Part shown: piece by piece, positions 15,325 through 23,353 of the stretch
Layout: each line of letters opens with the position of its first letter
Numbering within the stretch: the stretch's first letter is position 1
DNA from: CAYYMX01 sp964473045
GTDB taxonomy: Bacteria > Pseudomonadota > Alphaproteobacteria > Methylaequorales > Methylaequoraceae
Assembly (NCBI GenBank): GCA_964473045.1
Contig: CAYYMX010000014.1
Location: 1 to 23,353 of the forward strand
Length of the DNA: 23,353 bases
Direction of reading: 5' to 3'
The notes under the pieces: model-generated
Told to the model about the DNA's origin: nothing
The model's input: only the letters and a program-made list of their open reading frames with translations
The model's database searches: none
Program-made: the position numbers and the translations under genes

Positions 15325-16362
15325 ATGAAAAAAAAAAGGGTATTTTTAGTTGCTGGAGGTACTGGTGGTCACATTTTCCCTGCCATTGCTTTAACGGAAA
15401 TTAACAAAAAATATGAATATATTTTTCTTGTTGATTATAGAACCAAAAATTTAATAAAGAATGAAAAAAAAGAATTCTACAAAATTATTTCTTCGAGATT
15501 AAACACAAACATTTTTTTACTACCATTAAATCTATTAAAAATATTTCTTGGGATTTTACAAACTACTTTTCTAATTTTAAAGCTTAAACCATCCCTTATA
15601 ATTGGTTTTGGTGGATATACATCAATTCCATCAATCCTAGCTGGTAAAATGATGAAAATTAAAACAGTTATTCATGAACAAAACTCAATTATGGGAAAAG
15701 CAAATAGATTGCTATCACTTTTTAGTGACAAAACTGCATTAACATTTAAAAATACAAAGTATAAAAGAAAAGATGCAATTTTTACTGGAATACCAGTTAG
15801 AAAAATTAAAATTAAGAAATTAAAAAATAAAAAGGGGAAAAAAGTTCTAGTTTTAGGAGGCAGTCAAGGTGCGAGGGTCTTCTCAAAAATTCTTCCCAAA
15901 ATTCTAGAACGTATAAAAGGAGATTTGAAAAAAAAAATTTTAGTAACTCAACAGGTTCGAGCAGAAGACATTTCAGAGCTTAAGAAAATCTACGAAGAAA
16001 TGAAAATCAACTTCAAATTAAAAACATTTTTTACAAATGTGTATAATGAAATTTTAGAATCTGATATTATTATTTCTAGATGTGGATCATCAACACTTGC
16101 AGAAATAGAATTATATAACAAATTTTCAATTTTATTTCCATTTCCAAATGCTATGGATAATCATCAATATTATAATGCACTTGAATTCAAGAAAAGAAAC
16201 AGTTGCATTATTATCGATGAAAAAAAAATAAACTATCAATTAATCTCTCAAACAATAACAAACCATCTTTTTAGAATTGGAAAAGCAAAAAATGAAAACG
16301 TTACCAAGCCCAAATTACCTAAAAAACCATTAAAGAAACTACTGGATGAGTTGTTAATATGA
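15325..16362 (+). CDS. murG: Lipid II synthase MurG (UDP-GlcNAc transferase)
   Basis: MurG transfers GlcNAc to lipid I on the inner face of the membrane, giving lipid II. It is a GT-B fold enzyme. The N-terminal G-loop is GGTGGHIFPA (11-20), followed by GFGGYTSIP and HEQNSIMGKANRLL (from H117). The second domain has GGSQGARVFS and the UDP-GlcNAc-binding segment SRCGSSTLAEI, then FPFPNAMDNHQYYNA. The length of 345 is slightly short, with a Lys-rich tail. A Shine-Dalgarno AAGGA at 15316-15320 precedes the ATG by four bases. It overlaps murC by 4 bases. Confidence 0.96.
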   Translation: MKKKRVFLVAGGTGGHIFPAIALTEINKKYEYIFLVDYRTKNLIKNEKKEFYKIISSRLNTNIFLLPLNLLKIFLGILQTTFLILKLKPSLIIGFGGYTSIPSILAGKMMKIKTVIHEQNSIMGKANRLLSLFSDKTALTFKNTKYKRKDAIFTGIPVRKIKIKKLKNKKGKKVLVLGGSQGARVFSKILPKILERIKGDLKKKILVTQQVRAEDISELKKIYEEMKINFKLKTFFTNVYNEILESDIIISRCGSSTLAEIELYNKFSILFPFPNAMDNHQYYNALEFKKRNSCIIIDEKKINYQLISQTITNHLFRIGKAKNENVTKPKLPKKPLKKLLDELLI

Positions 16363-17765
16363 CACTGATATACAAAAAAAACATTCATTTCGTGGGCATT
16401 GGAGGTATTGGGATGAGCGCTATAGCTGAAATACTCCACCAAAAAGGTTTTCGTATTTCTGGCAGTGATATATCTGATAGTTTAATTATTCGAAGATTAA
16501 AAAAAAATGGCATTATAATCTACCGAAAGCACTCAAAAGAAAATCTAAAAAATATTGATATGGTTGTCTATTCATCAGCAATAAAAAAGAATAACCCAGA
16601 ATTAAGATATGCAAAATCAACAAAAATTCCTACAATATCTAGAGCATTAATGCTTGCTGAAGTAATGAGACTAAAACCTTCTGTTACTGTTGCCGGTTCC
16701 CACGGAAAAACAACAACTACTTCCTTAATTGCATGTATTTTAGAAAGTTCAAATTTAGACCCAACCATTATTAATGGTGGGATTATTAACAGCTTAAAGA
16801 CAAATGCAAAACTTGGTAAAGGGCAATGGATAGTTGCTGAAGCAGATGAATCTGATGGATCTTTTGTTTATTTACCCTCGACCATTGGTGTAATAACCAA
16901 TATTGATCTAGAACACTTAGATTTTTATAAAGATATTAATCAAATTAAAAAGGCTTTTATTAATTATGCCAAAAATATACCCTTTTATGGTTTCTTGGCT
17001 TTATGTGTTGATGATCCCAGAGTTAAAGAACTTAAAGAAAAATTGTACGGTAAAAAGATTTTGACCTATGGTTTTTCTGAAAAGGCAAATATTTCAGCAA
17101 TGAATATAAGAACTTTTGAGACTAATAATAATTTCTGTACTAATTTTGATATTGTAGAAAATTTTGAAGAAAAGAAAATTGTTAAAAATTTTTCAGTTCC
17201 ATTACTTGGAAAACACAATGTACAAAACATTCTGGCCTCAATTTGCGTAGCGAAAGGACTAAAAATATCTAATCAAAAAATTAAAAATGCACTAAAAAAT
17301 TTCCTGGGAGTAAAAAGAAGATTTACAATTCTATATAGAGATTCGTCAAATACAATTATTGATGATTATGCTCATCATCCAAGAGAAATTAAGGCAACAC
17401 TTAAAGCTTTAAAATCAATTACCAAAAAAAAGATTTTAGCTGTCTTTGAGCCTCATAGATTCAGCAGAATAAAAGGACTACTCAACGATTTTATTAAATC
17501 ATTCAATGATTCTGACTATATTTTTGTACTTCCAGTATTTTCAGCAGGTGAAAAAGAAATTAATAAAATGGATAATCATCACATTAGCAAACTAATATCT
17601 AAAAAATTACAAAAAAAAGTTTTAGCAATAAATGATATAAATCAACTAAATAAAAATTTAAGAGAATATGTTAAACCTGGAGATAATATAATTTTTCTTG
17701 GTGCAGGTTTGAGTTCAAAAATAGCAGAAAAATTTACAAAATATTTTAAAAATGACTGCACTTAA
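16359..17765 (+). CDS. murC: UDP-MurNAc:L-alanine ligase MurC
   Basis: MurC adds the first stem-peptide residue, L-alanine. The N-terminal Rossmann motif HFVGIGGIGMSAIAEIL is family-typical and is followed by SGSD and VYSSAI. The P-loop is G113-SHGKTT (113-119), with His where MurD/E/F have Asn, which is diagnostic. Later motifs are VAEADESDGSF, NIDLEHLDFY, IIDDYAHHPREI, FEPHRFSR and LGAG. Length is 468. The start is an ATGA overlap with murG. Its last 14 bases overlap murB. Order and content match other proteobacterial murG-murC-murB blocks. Confidence 0.97.
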   Translation: MTLIYKKNIHFVGIGGIGMSAIAEILHQKGFRISGSDISDSLIIRRLKKNGIIIYRKHSKENLKNIDMVVYSSAIKKNNPELRYAKSTKIPTISRALMLAEVMRLKPSVTVAGSHGKTTTTSLIACILESSNLDPTIINGGIINSLKTNAKLGKGQWIVAEADESDGSFVYLPSTIGVITNIDLEHLDFYKDINQIKKAFINYAKNIPFYGFLALCVDDPRVKELKEKLYGKKILTYGFSEKANISAMNIRTFETNNNFCTNFDIVENFEEKKIVKNFSVPLLGKHNVQNILASICVAKGLKISNQKIKNALKNFLGVKRRFTILYRDSSNTIIDDYAHHPREIKATLKALKSITKKKILAVFEPHRFSRIKGLLNDFIKSFNDSDYIFVLPVFSAGEKEINKMDNHHISKLISKKLQKKVLAINDINQLNKNLREYVKPGDNIIFLGAGLSSKIAEKFTKYFKNDCT

Positions 17766-18660
17766 ATCTTTTATAAAGGATTTTTGCCAAATAAAGATTA
17801 ATTATAATATTGGCAAAAAAACATGGTTTGGTTCTGGAGGGAATTCTCTTTTTTTCATACAAATCAACTCCATTGCAAGCCTAATCTTGTTTTTAAAAAT
17901 AATACCTAAAAATTTCCCATTTTTTATAATAGGAGCAGGGTCGAATATTATTATTAGAGATGGTGGGTTTAAAGGTATAGTTGTTAAATTAGGTAGTGAA
18001 TTTAATAAAATAATCATAGATAAAAAAAAACAAATAATAAACATAGGAAGCGCAACCAAAGATATGGAAATAAGTAAATTTTGCTTAGAAAACTCTATTT
18101 CTGGTTTTGAATTTCTTAGGGGAATTCCAGGGACACTTGGAGGCAACCTAAGAATGAATTCAGGTTGTTTTGGTCATGAAATAAGTGAGTCATTGTTAAG
18201 TTGCAGACTTATAAATAAAAAAGGCGAAATTAGAGAACTACAAAAAAACAATATTTTTTTTGGATATAGAAAAACATCAATTGAAAAAAACTCAATTATT
18301 ATCGATGCAAAATTTAGATTTGAGATTAAAAAAAAATCAATCATAAAAAATAAAATACAAAAAATCTCTAATCTCAGAAAAAAAACTCAACCAATCTCAT
18401 CGAGAACTGGTGGGAGTACTTTTACAAATCCTAACAAAAAAACAGCGTGGCACTTAATTGATGAGATAGGATATAGAGGAAAAAGATTAGGCGGAGCATC
18501 AGTCTCCAAAAAACATTCTAATTTTTTGATTAATGATAGTACCGCATCATCTCTAGACATAGAATTACTTGGTGAAGAAATTAGAGAAAGAGTTTGGTCA
18601 AGACACAAAATAAAATTGAACTGGGAGATTATAAGAATTGGGAACTTTAAAAAAATTTAA
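17752..18660 (+). CDS. murB: UDP-N-acetylenolpyruvoylglucosamine reductase MurB
   Basis: MurB is an FAD enzyme that reduces UDP-GlcNAc-enolpyruvate to UDP-MurNAc with NADPH. FAD-binding segments are GAGSNIIIRDGGFKG and GIPGTLGGNLRMNSGCFG (from G124). The catalytic region includes GYRKTS (171-176), and S222 in TGGSTFTNP is the expected proton donor. The end has GGASVSKKHSNFLIND. At 302 residues it fits the shorter type II enzymes common in alphaproteobacteria, and TGGSTF is typical of that group. It overlaps murC by 14 bases and ddl by 23, and has no visible Shine-Dalgarno sequence. Confidence 0.96.
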   Translation: MTALKSFIKDFCQIKINYNIGKKTWFGSGGNSLFFIQINSIASLILFLKIIPKNFPFFIIGAGSNIIIRDGGFKGIVVKLGSEFNKIIIDKKKQIINIGSATKDMEISKFCLENSISGFEFLRGIPGTLGGNLRMNSGCFGHEISESLLSCRLINKKGEIRELQKNNIFFGYRKTSIEKNSIIIDAKFRFEIKKKSIIKNKIQKISNLRKKTQPISSRTGGSTFTNPNKKTAWHLIDEIGYRGKRLGGASVSKKHSNFLINDSTASSLDIELLGEEIRERVWSRHKIKLNWEIIRIGNFKKI

Positions 18661-19558
18661 AAAAATTGCAATTCTAATGGGAGGAATTTCGGACGAATTA
18701 GAAATCTCTAATCAAACTGCTTTAGAGGTATTCAAGACTCTTAAAAAGAAATATGAAGTAGACTTAATTACTGTCAATCATAACTGTAAACTGTTAGTTA
18801 CTCAATTACTTAAATCAAAGCCTGACGTAGTTTTTAATTGTTTACATGGTTACTTTGGTGAAGATGGCCAGATTCAATCAATATTAAATTTTTTAAAGAT
18901 ACATTACACTCATTCAGGTGTTTTAGCATCTGCCATAGCAATGAATAAACATATTTCAAAAACACTTTTTAAAAATAACGGAGCAAATTGCCCTAAAGGA
19001 AAAATTTTAGATAATAAAATCAACAAAAAATACAATTTTCCTATAATAATTAAGCCAATAAATGGAGGATCAAGTAACGGAATTCTAAAAATTAACAACT
19101 CCGAAGAATATTTGAAATTTATTTCTAAAAAAAAGATCAAATTGAAAAAATATCTTTTAGAAGAATTTATTTCTGGTAGAGAGATAACAGTTGGCATTCT
19201 GGAAAACAGAATATGTGGTATAATGGAAATAATTTTTGACAGCGATTTATATGACTATAAAAACAAATATATAAAGATAGCCAAACACGTACTGGAGCCA
19301 GAAATTCCAAAAAAAATTTCCAAAGAACTGAAGGGTTTGTCTCTCAAAATACATAATGCCCTCGGGTGCAATTGCTTAAGCAGGTTAGATTATAGATATA
19401 ATGAAAAAAAACAAAAGCTATATTTACTTGAAATAAACACTCAACCAGGTCTAACAAAGAATTCTTTGCTTCCAGAAATGGCAAAAGAAAAAGATATAGA
19501 TTTTCTAAGATTGTGTGAAATTATACTGGAGAACGCAATATGCGAAAAATCTTACTGA
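18638..19558 (+). CDS. ddl: D-alanine:D-alanine ligase
   Basis: This ATP-grasp enzyme makes the D-Ala-D-Ala dipeptide used by MurF. The start is taken as TTG at 18638: an in-frame TAA at 18632-18634 rules out anything earlier, and the next ATG (18677) would remove the first strand of KIAILMGG. GGGAG at 18623-18627 is a plausible ribosome binding site. Motifs: LMGGISDELEIS (usual form GGxSxEREVS, here with Leu for Arg), FNCLHGYFGEDGQIQ, HSGVLASAIAMNKHISK, IIKPINGGSSNGI, EEFISGREITVGIL, and LEINTQPGLTKNSLLPEMA. The length of 306 matches DdlB-type enzymes. It overlaps murB by 23 bases and ftsQ by 19. Confidence 0.94.
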   Translation: MGTLKKFKKIAILMGGISDELEISNQTALEVFKTLKKKYEVDLITVNHNCKLLVTQLLKSKPDVVFNCLHGYFGEDGQIQSILNFLKIHYTHSGVLASAIAMNKHISKTLFKNNGANCPKGKILDNKINKKYNFPIIIKPINGGSSNGILKINNSEEYLKFISKKKIKLKKYLLEEFISGREITVGILENRICGIMEIIFDSDLYDYKNKYIKIAKHVLEPEIPKKISKELKGLSLKIHNALGCNCLSRLDYRYNEKKQKLYLLEINTQPGLTKNSLLPEMAKEKDIDFLRLCEIILENAICEKSY

Positions 19559-20241
19559 CATCATTTTTTTTTTTACTTTTTTTTTCTGGTTATTTGTTTT
19601 TTGATTTTTCTAAAAATGTAAAAGTTCTGTCCGATTTTTTTTTAAAAAAAAGGATAGAACAAATCGAAATTTTTAACCTAAATTCTTTATCAAGTGAATA
19701 TTTGTTAGATTCGATTGAAGTAAAAAAGGGAGACAGTTTTTGGAACTACAGTTTTTTGAAACTTCAAAAAAACCTCAAAAATATCAAGGAAATAGATGAA
19801 TTTAATTTTAATCTAAAATCTGATGGAACCTTGAAAATTTATGTAAAGGAAAAATTACCTTTTATGATTTGGCAAAACAGTGGTAAAATACACTACATAG
19901 ATGAGAATGGTAATATCTTGAAATTAAATATAACACCTTTACCAGACCTAATCATATTGCATGGATCTAATGCTAACAAAAAGATTAAACACCTCAGTGA
20001 AGTATTACTCAAACACCCATCAATAAAATCGAGAATATTAAAAATTTTTCTTCTGGATCATAAAAAATGGAAGTTATTTCTAAAAGATAATTCATGTCTA
20101 AAATTACCTGAAGAAAAAATTAATCAAGCTATTGAGGTTTTCAAAAAAATAAAAGACAAAAAAAAATTTAAGGATTATAAAGAGTTTGACATGCAAATTA
20201 ATGGAAGAGTTTATTTAAACAAGAAGCAATGTTTAATTTAA
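19540..20241 (+). CDS. ftsQ: Cell division protein FtsQ
   Basis: FtsQ is a bitopic divisome protein that links FtsB and FtsL to the rest of the machinery. The 233-residue product has a very short cytoplasmic tail, one transmembrane helix (about 4-23), a POTRA-like domain (about 37-100, IEQIEIFNLNSLSSEYLLDSIEV...) and the FtsQ beta domain (EKLPFMIWQNSGKIHYIDENGNIL and the part after it). The start ATG lies in ddl, 19 bases before the ddl stop, with GGAG at 19528-19531 as ribosome binding site. Primary sequence is divergent, but domain order and the ddl-ftsQ-ftsA context make the call firm. Confidence 0.92.
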   Translation: MRKILLTSFFFLLFFSGYLFFDFSKNVKVLSDFFLKKRIEQIEIFNLNSLSSEYLLDSIEVKKGDSFWNYSFLKLQKNLKNIKEIDEFNFNLKSDGTLKIYVKEKLPFMIWQNSGKIHYIDENGNILKLNITPLPDLIILHGSNANKKIKHLSEVLLKHPSIKSRILKIFLLDHKKWKLFLKDNSCLKLPEEKINQAIEVFKKIKDKKKFKDYKEFDMQINGRVYLNKKQCLI

Positions 20242-21449
20242 TCAAAAATAAAACTTTTTCTGTATTTGATATTGGAAACAATAAGATTGCATGCCTTGTT
20301 TTTAATCTAGTTAATGGAAAGCCAAAAATTATCGGCATGGATCACAAAAAAAGTAAAGGAATTAAAAAAAATATAATAAAAAATAGTGATGAACTTTCAA
20401 AGCAAATTGACAATGTATTCAAAAGCGCTACTAAAAATATTAAAGTGTCCAGAAAAAAATTAGTTTTTAGCAATATTTCAGATTACAAAGTTTCTTCAAA
20501 AAAAACTTATACGGAAATTCATACTGGAAAACTAGGTGTAACAAAAAAATTAATCAGAAAAATTTACAAAAAAAGTGTTGCCGATCTTAACATTAGAGGC
20601 AAAAAGTTAATTCACGCCTTTCCAGTAAATTTTTGTATAAATGGAAACAAGGTTACTGACGAACCAATAGGGCTAAACTGCCAAAAATTTGGCTTGTCAA
20701 ACTTTAATCTAATGGTTGATAGATTTTTTCATGAAAACTTTGAAGACTGTTTTAAAAAAAAAAAACTTAATGTTACTAATTTTTTTGATTCAGGTGTTGC
20801 TTCAGCAATCTTTAGTTTAACTCAAGACGAAAAAAAAACAGGGGCAGTTTGTGTTGATATTGGTGCAGGTTCATCTAAAATTGTAGTTTTTTTGAAAAGT
20901 AAAATAGTATATGTTAATTCAATCCCAATTGGAGGTAATGACGTTACTAGTGACATTTCAACTGGGCTTGATATAACTGAAGAATCAGCTGAGATTGCTA
21001 AAGTTATTTATGGCACTCTTCAACCGTCATTTAATGAAGAAGTAGAAATAAATCTTGATTCTAATAGAAAAAAGATTATTAACAAAAACTTACTTTTTGG
21101 AATAATTAAACCTAGATATGAAGAAATTCTAGAAATAATTAGAGACGATCTCTTTGACAATCTTCACGCAAGAATAGGAATTAATTCCGTGATTCTTACT
21201 GGTGGTGCAAGCAAGATTTTAGGTCTTGAAAACTTTTCTGAAAATATTTTCAATAGAAAAAGTAGAGTTGGGAAAGTAGAAAATATTAGTAGTTTTTTTT
21301 ATAACAAACCAGAGTTTAGTACTTTACTAGGCCTAATTGAATTGGCAAAAAAAAATAGATCTATAGGTTTAAATAATCAGAGAAATAACAGAACCTTCTC
21401 AACCATTTATGAAAAATTTGATAGTTGGATCGAAGATAGCTATGCTTGA
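20229..21449 (+). CDS. ftsA: Cell division protein FtsA
   Basis: FtsA is an actin-like ATPase that tethers FtsZ filaments to the membrane by binding the FtsZ tail peptide. The phosphate-binding motifs of the actin fold are present: SVFDIGNNKIACLVF near residue 10 and VCVDIGAGSSKIVVF near 210. SIPIGGNDVTSDIS and SVILTGGASKILGL follow. The last residues (RTFSTIYEKFDSWIEDSYA) form an amphipathic helix suited to membrane attachment. Length is 406. It overlaps ftsQ by 13 bases. In most proteobacteria ftsZ comes next; here the next gene is lpxC, 65 bp away. Confidence 0.95.
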   Translation: MFNLIKNKTFSVFDIGNNKIACLVFNLVNGKPKIIGMDHKKSKGIKKNIIKNSDELSKQIDNVFKSATKNIKVSRKKLVFSNISDYKVSSKKTYTEIHTGKLGVTKKLIRKIYKKSVADLNIRGKKLIHAFPVNFCINGNKVTDEPIGLNCQKFGLSNFNLMVDRFFHENFEDCFKKKKLNVTNFFDSGVASAIFSLTQDEKKTGAVCVDIGAGSSKIVVFLKSKIVYVNSIPIGGNDVTSDISTGLDITEESAEIAKVIYGTLQPSFNEEVEINLDSNRKKIINKNLLFGIIKPRYEEILEIIRDDLFDNLHARIGINSVILTGGASKILGLENFSENIFNRKSRVGKVENISSFFYNKPEFSTLLGLIELAKKNRSIGLNNQRNNRTFSTIYEKFDSWIEDSYA

Positions 21450-21479
21450 AGTGCTGTAACAATTTGAAACCTTTTGTGA

Positions 21480-21507
21480 TTGGCTAAAAAGCATTTTTTT
21501 TAATAAT
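21480..21507 (+). promoter_or_regulatory. Weak candidate promoter for lpxC
   Basis: TTGGCT (21480-21485) and AATAAT (21502-21507) lie 16 bp apart in the ftsA-lpxC gap. Transcription would start at about 21514, next to the ATG at 21515, which would make a nearly leaderless message. lpxC has no Shine-Dalgarno sequence, which fits that idea. The match to consensus is modest and the region is AT-rich, so a chance match is quite possible. Confidence 0.25.
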
Positions 21508-21514
21508 CTTACGC

Positions 21515-22450
21515 ATGCTTAAACAAGGTTTAAAAACTGTTAATCAACAAAAATTTTTAGATCAAAATATTCCAAGAATCTCTATTGCTAAAAAACAGAT
21601 AACTTTAAGAGATTCTGTCAATTTCAGTGGAATTGGTCTACATACTGGAAAGATAGCCAACATGACTATCTCCCCAGCCCCTGTAAATTCAGGTTATATA
21701 ATTAGAATTATTAACTCTTCAAGAGTTATCAGCCAATTTAAAGCATGTTTTACAAATGTTTTATCAACAAAATTGTGTACTTTGATTTGTGATTCAAAAG
21801 GCAATAAAATTTCAACAGTTGAGCACATATTATCTGCCTTATATGGTTTAGAGATTGACAACGTATATATTGATCTTGATAGTTCCGAGATCCCTGTATG
21901 CGATGGATCTTCCAAGATTTTTGTTGATGCGTTTGAAAATGTTGGCTTTGAAGAACAATTAAGTTTTAAAAAATATGTCAAAGTTTTAAAGAAAATTGAG
22001 GTTACAGATGGAAATAAGATTGCCAGAATATCTCCCTTTGACAATACACTTTTGACAACGGAAATTGATTTTAATCATAAATTGATTGGTAAGCAGTCTA
22101 TCTCACTTGTACTTAATCCTGAAATCTATAAGTCTCAGATTTGCAACGCAAGAACTTTTGGATTTCTTAAAGATGTTAAAAAACTTAGAAAAAAAGGCTT
22201 GGCCCTTGGCGGTAGTCTAGACAATGCAATAGTACTTAATGACAAAGATATTGTTAATAAAGGGGGGCTAAGGTATAGTGACGAATTTGTTCGCCACAAA
22301 GTATTGGATTTAGTTGGAGATTTATCATTAGCTGGTTATAGATTGCTAGGATCTATCTTTACATCATCCGGAGGGCATGAGCTAAACTACAAGCTTGTAT
22401 CCAAGATTTTTAATTCTTCTAGTAATTGGGAATTTGTTTCTTCTAATTGA
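21515..22450 (+). CDS. lpxC: UDP-3-O-acyl-N-acetylglucosamine deacetylase LpxC
   Basis: LpxC performs the committed step of lipid A synthesis, a zinc-dependent deacetylation in the cytosol, so the organism should make lipopolysaccharide. The conserved FSGIGLHTGK (about 39-48) is followed by E103-H104 in TVEHILSAL (catalytic Glu and zinc His). H261 and D265 in VRHKVLDLVGDLSLAG are the other zinc ligands, and H288 in GGHELNYKL is the general acid. Length is 311. The N-terminal extension of about 30 residues before the conserved core is longer than usual, but no other in-frame start lies between. In many proteobacteria lpxC follows ftsZ; here it directly follows ftsA. Confidence 0.95.
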   Translation: MLKQGLKTVNQQKFLDQNIPRISIAKKQITLRDSVNFSGIGLHTGKIANMTISPAPVNSGYIIRIINSSRVISQFKACFTNVLSTKLCTLICDSKGNKISTVEHILSALYGLEIDNVYIDLDSSEIPVCDGSSKIFVDAFENVGFEEQLSFKKYVKVLKKIEVTDGNKIARISPFDNTLLTTEIDFNHKLIGKQSISLVLNPEIYKSQICNARTFGFLKDVKKLRKKGLALGGSLDNAIVLNDKDIVNKGGLRYSDEFVRHKVLDLVGDLSLAGYRLLGSIFTSSGGHELNYKLVSKIFNSSSNWEFVSSN

Positions 22451-22515
22451 TTTTTTTTGTTAAATAATTCTTTATTTAATAATTAAAACATTTAAAAATA
22501 ATCATCGTAATTATT

Positions 22516-23337
22516 ATGAATTTAATTAGAATTCTTTTTCTATTGGTATTGTTTTCATGCTCATCTAGTAATGAAAAAATTTTTCTTGATTTAACTTCGA
22601 GTGATTCTACTTTGTACAACAAAGGAATGAATCTTATAAAAAAAAAAGAATTCACAGAAGCCGTAGAGGTCTTTAATGAATTGGAATTACAACATCCATA
22701 TTCTAAATGGGCTTCAAGAGGACAGCTAATGGCAGGCTTTGCTTTGTACAAATCCAAGAAATATGATGAAGCTATTTTAAACCTCTCAAAATTCATTGAA
22801 CTCAATCCTAATCATCCGTTGATGGCCTATGCTGTATATTTAAAAGGCTACAGCTACTATGAAAGGATGCCTGATATATCACTAGACCAAAAATATTCTT
22901 TGAAAGCTTCTGAAGTTTTTTCAGAACTTATAAATAGATTTCCCAAGTCAGCTTATGCCAAAAAATCAAAAAAACATTTATTGATTCTCAAAAACCAATT
23001 GGCTGCGAAAGAAATGTCAATTGGGAAATACTACCAAGAACAAGGTAACTACCTTTCAGGTATAAAAAGATACAAAACAATCTTAAAAGAATACCAAAAA
23101 ACAGCCCAGATTCCCGAATCAATTTATAGACTGGTTGAATGCTACATTTCCATTGGGTTAAGAGCTCAAGCTCTTTATCTATATAGTATTTTAGATTATA
23201 ATTTCTCTAAAACAAAATGGAAGAAGGAAGCTAAGGATTTGCTCATAAAATATAAAGTAAACACAGATAAACAAAAGTTAAAAAAAAGAGAACTTAATAT
23301 CGACAAACTAAAACCTGGTGATTTTGATTTAATATAA
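22516..23337 (+). CDS. bamD: Outer membrane assembly lipoprotein BamD
   Basis: BamD is an essential lipoprotein of the BAM complex, which folds beta-barrel proteins into the outer membrane. A short lipoprotein signal ends in the lipobox LFSC with C15 as the lipidated residue. The 273-residue product has TPR-like repeats: YNKGMNLIKKKEFTEAVEVFNELELQHPYSKWA, then an AGFALYKSKKYDEAI repeat, YLKGYSYYERMPDISLDQ (the RMPD...DQ segment is typical of BamD) and YYQEQGNYLSGIKRYKTILKEY. The lpxC-bamD neighbourhood, often followed by recN, is usual in alphaproteobacteria. The 65-bp gap to lpxC holds a T8 run and an AT-only inverted repeat. Confidence 0.93.
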   Translation: MNLIRILFLLVLFSCSSSNEKIFLDLTSSDSTLYNKGMNLIKKKEFTEAVEVFNELELQHPYSKWASRGQLMAGFALYKSKKYDEAILNLSKFIELNPNHPLMAYAVYLKGYSYYERMPDISLDQKYSLKASEVFSELINRFPKSAYAKKSKKHLLILKNQLAAKEMSIGKYYQEQGNYLSGIKRYKTILKEYQKTAQIPESIYRLVECYISIGLRAQALYLYSILDYNFSKTKWKKEAKDLLIKYKVNTDKQKLKKRELNIDKLKPGDFDLI

Positions 23338-23338
23338 A

Positions 23339-23353
23339 ATGATAAAGCATCTA
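23339..23353 (+). CDS. Possible start of the next gene, perhaps recN (3' truncated by window edge)
   Basis: An ATG 2 bases after the bamD stop opens a frame reading MIKHL up to the window end. In alphaproteobacteria recN, a DNA repair ATPase, commonly follows bamD, and RecN proteins begin with a similar short hydrophobic strand. Five codons cannot establish identity, so this rests on position alone. Confidence 0.3.

Noticed and set aside
17802..18146. Minus-strand open frame of 114 codons
   Set aside because: It is antisense to murB with no start context or recognisable motif.
21694..22044. Minus-strand open frame of 116 codons
   Set aside because: It is antisense to the conserved core of lpxC and has no family resemblance.
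22460..22479. Inverted repeat TTAAATAA-TTCT-TTATTTAA after lpxC, considered as a terminator
   Set aside because: The stem is entirely A/T and no T-run follows on the plus strand. The T8 run lies before it, so it is more likely ordinary AT-rich sequence.

Overview
This is an AT-rich alphaproteobacterial chromosome segment carrying one nearly complete division and cell wall (dcw) cluster. The alphaproteobacterial call rests on the FtsZ C-terminal peptide IPAFLRRQAN, the MurB motif TGGSTF, the amidase-rnpB-mraZ order, and a type A RNase P RNA. The very low G+C, long A/T homopolymers and minimal spacers suggest a streamlined, probably marine, free-living lineage (SAR11- or HIMB59-like). That last step is inference.

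Layout. 2-610: 3' end of a class II fumarase gene (fumC). 607-2888, minus strand: an AsmA-like membrane-anchored protein and an exported SH3-domain protein, converging on fumC. 2927-3646: a cytosolic AmpD-type N-acetylmuramoyl-L-alanine amidase. 3674-4016: rnpB, with a good promoter overlapping the amidase stop codon and a T11 tract at its end. 4029-4071: a sigma70-type promoter overlapped by three 10-bp-spaced MraZ-box-like repeats. 4091-22450: mraZ, ftsZ, rsmH, ftsL, ftsI, murE, murF, mraY, murD, ftsW, murG, murC, murB, ddl, ftsQ, ftsA, lpxC, all on the plus strand and mostly overlapping. 22516-23337: bamD. The final 15 bases may start recN.

The genes form one functional chain. MurC-F and Ddl build UDP-MurNAc-pentapeptide with meso-diaminopimelate. 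MraY and MurG make lipid II. FtsW and FtsI polymerise and crosslink septal peptidoglycan. FtsL, FtsQ, FtsA and FtsZ organise the divisome. LpxC and BamD add outer-membrane biogenesis.

The main departure from the textbook order is ftsZ. It lies near the promoter, between mraZ and rsmH, and is absent from its usual place between ftsA and lpxC, where only 65 bp remain. It also has the strongest Shine-Dalgarno sequence of the cluster and some unusual residues around the T7 loop. I saw no mobile elements, CRISPR arrays, tRNAs or defence genes, and no gene-free stretch above 300 bases other than rnpB itself. Apart from the ftsZ position, this is a conserved housekeeping region.
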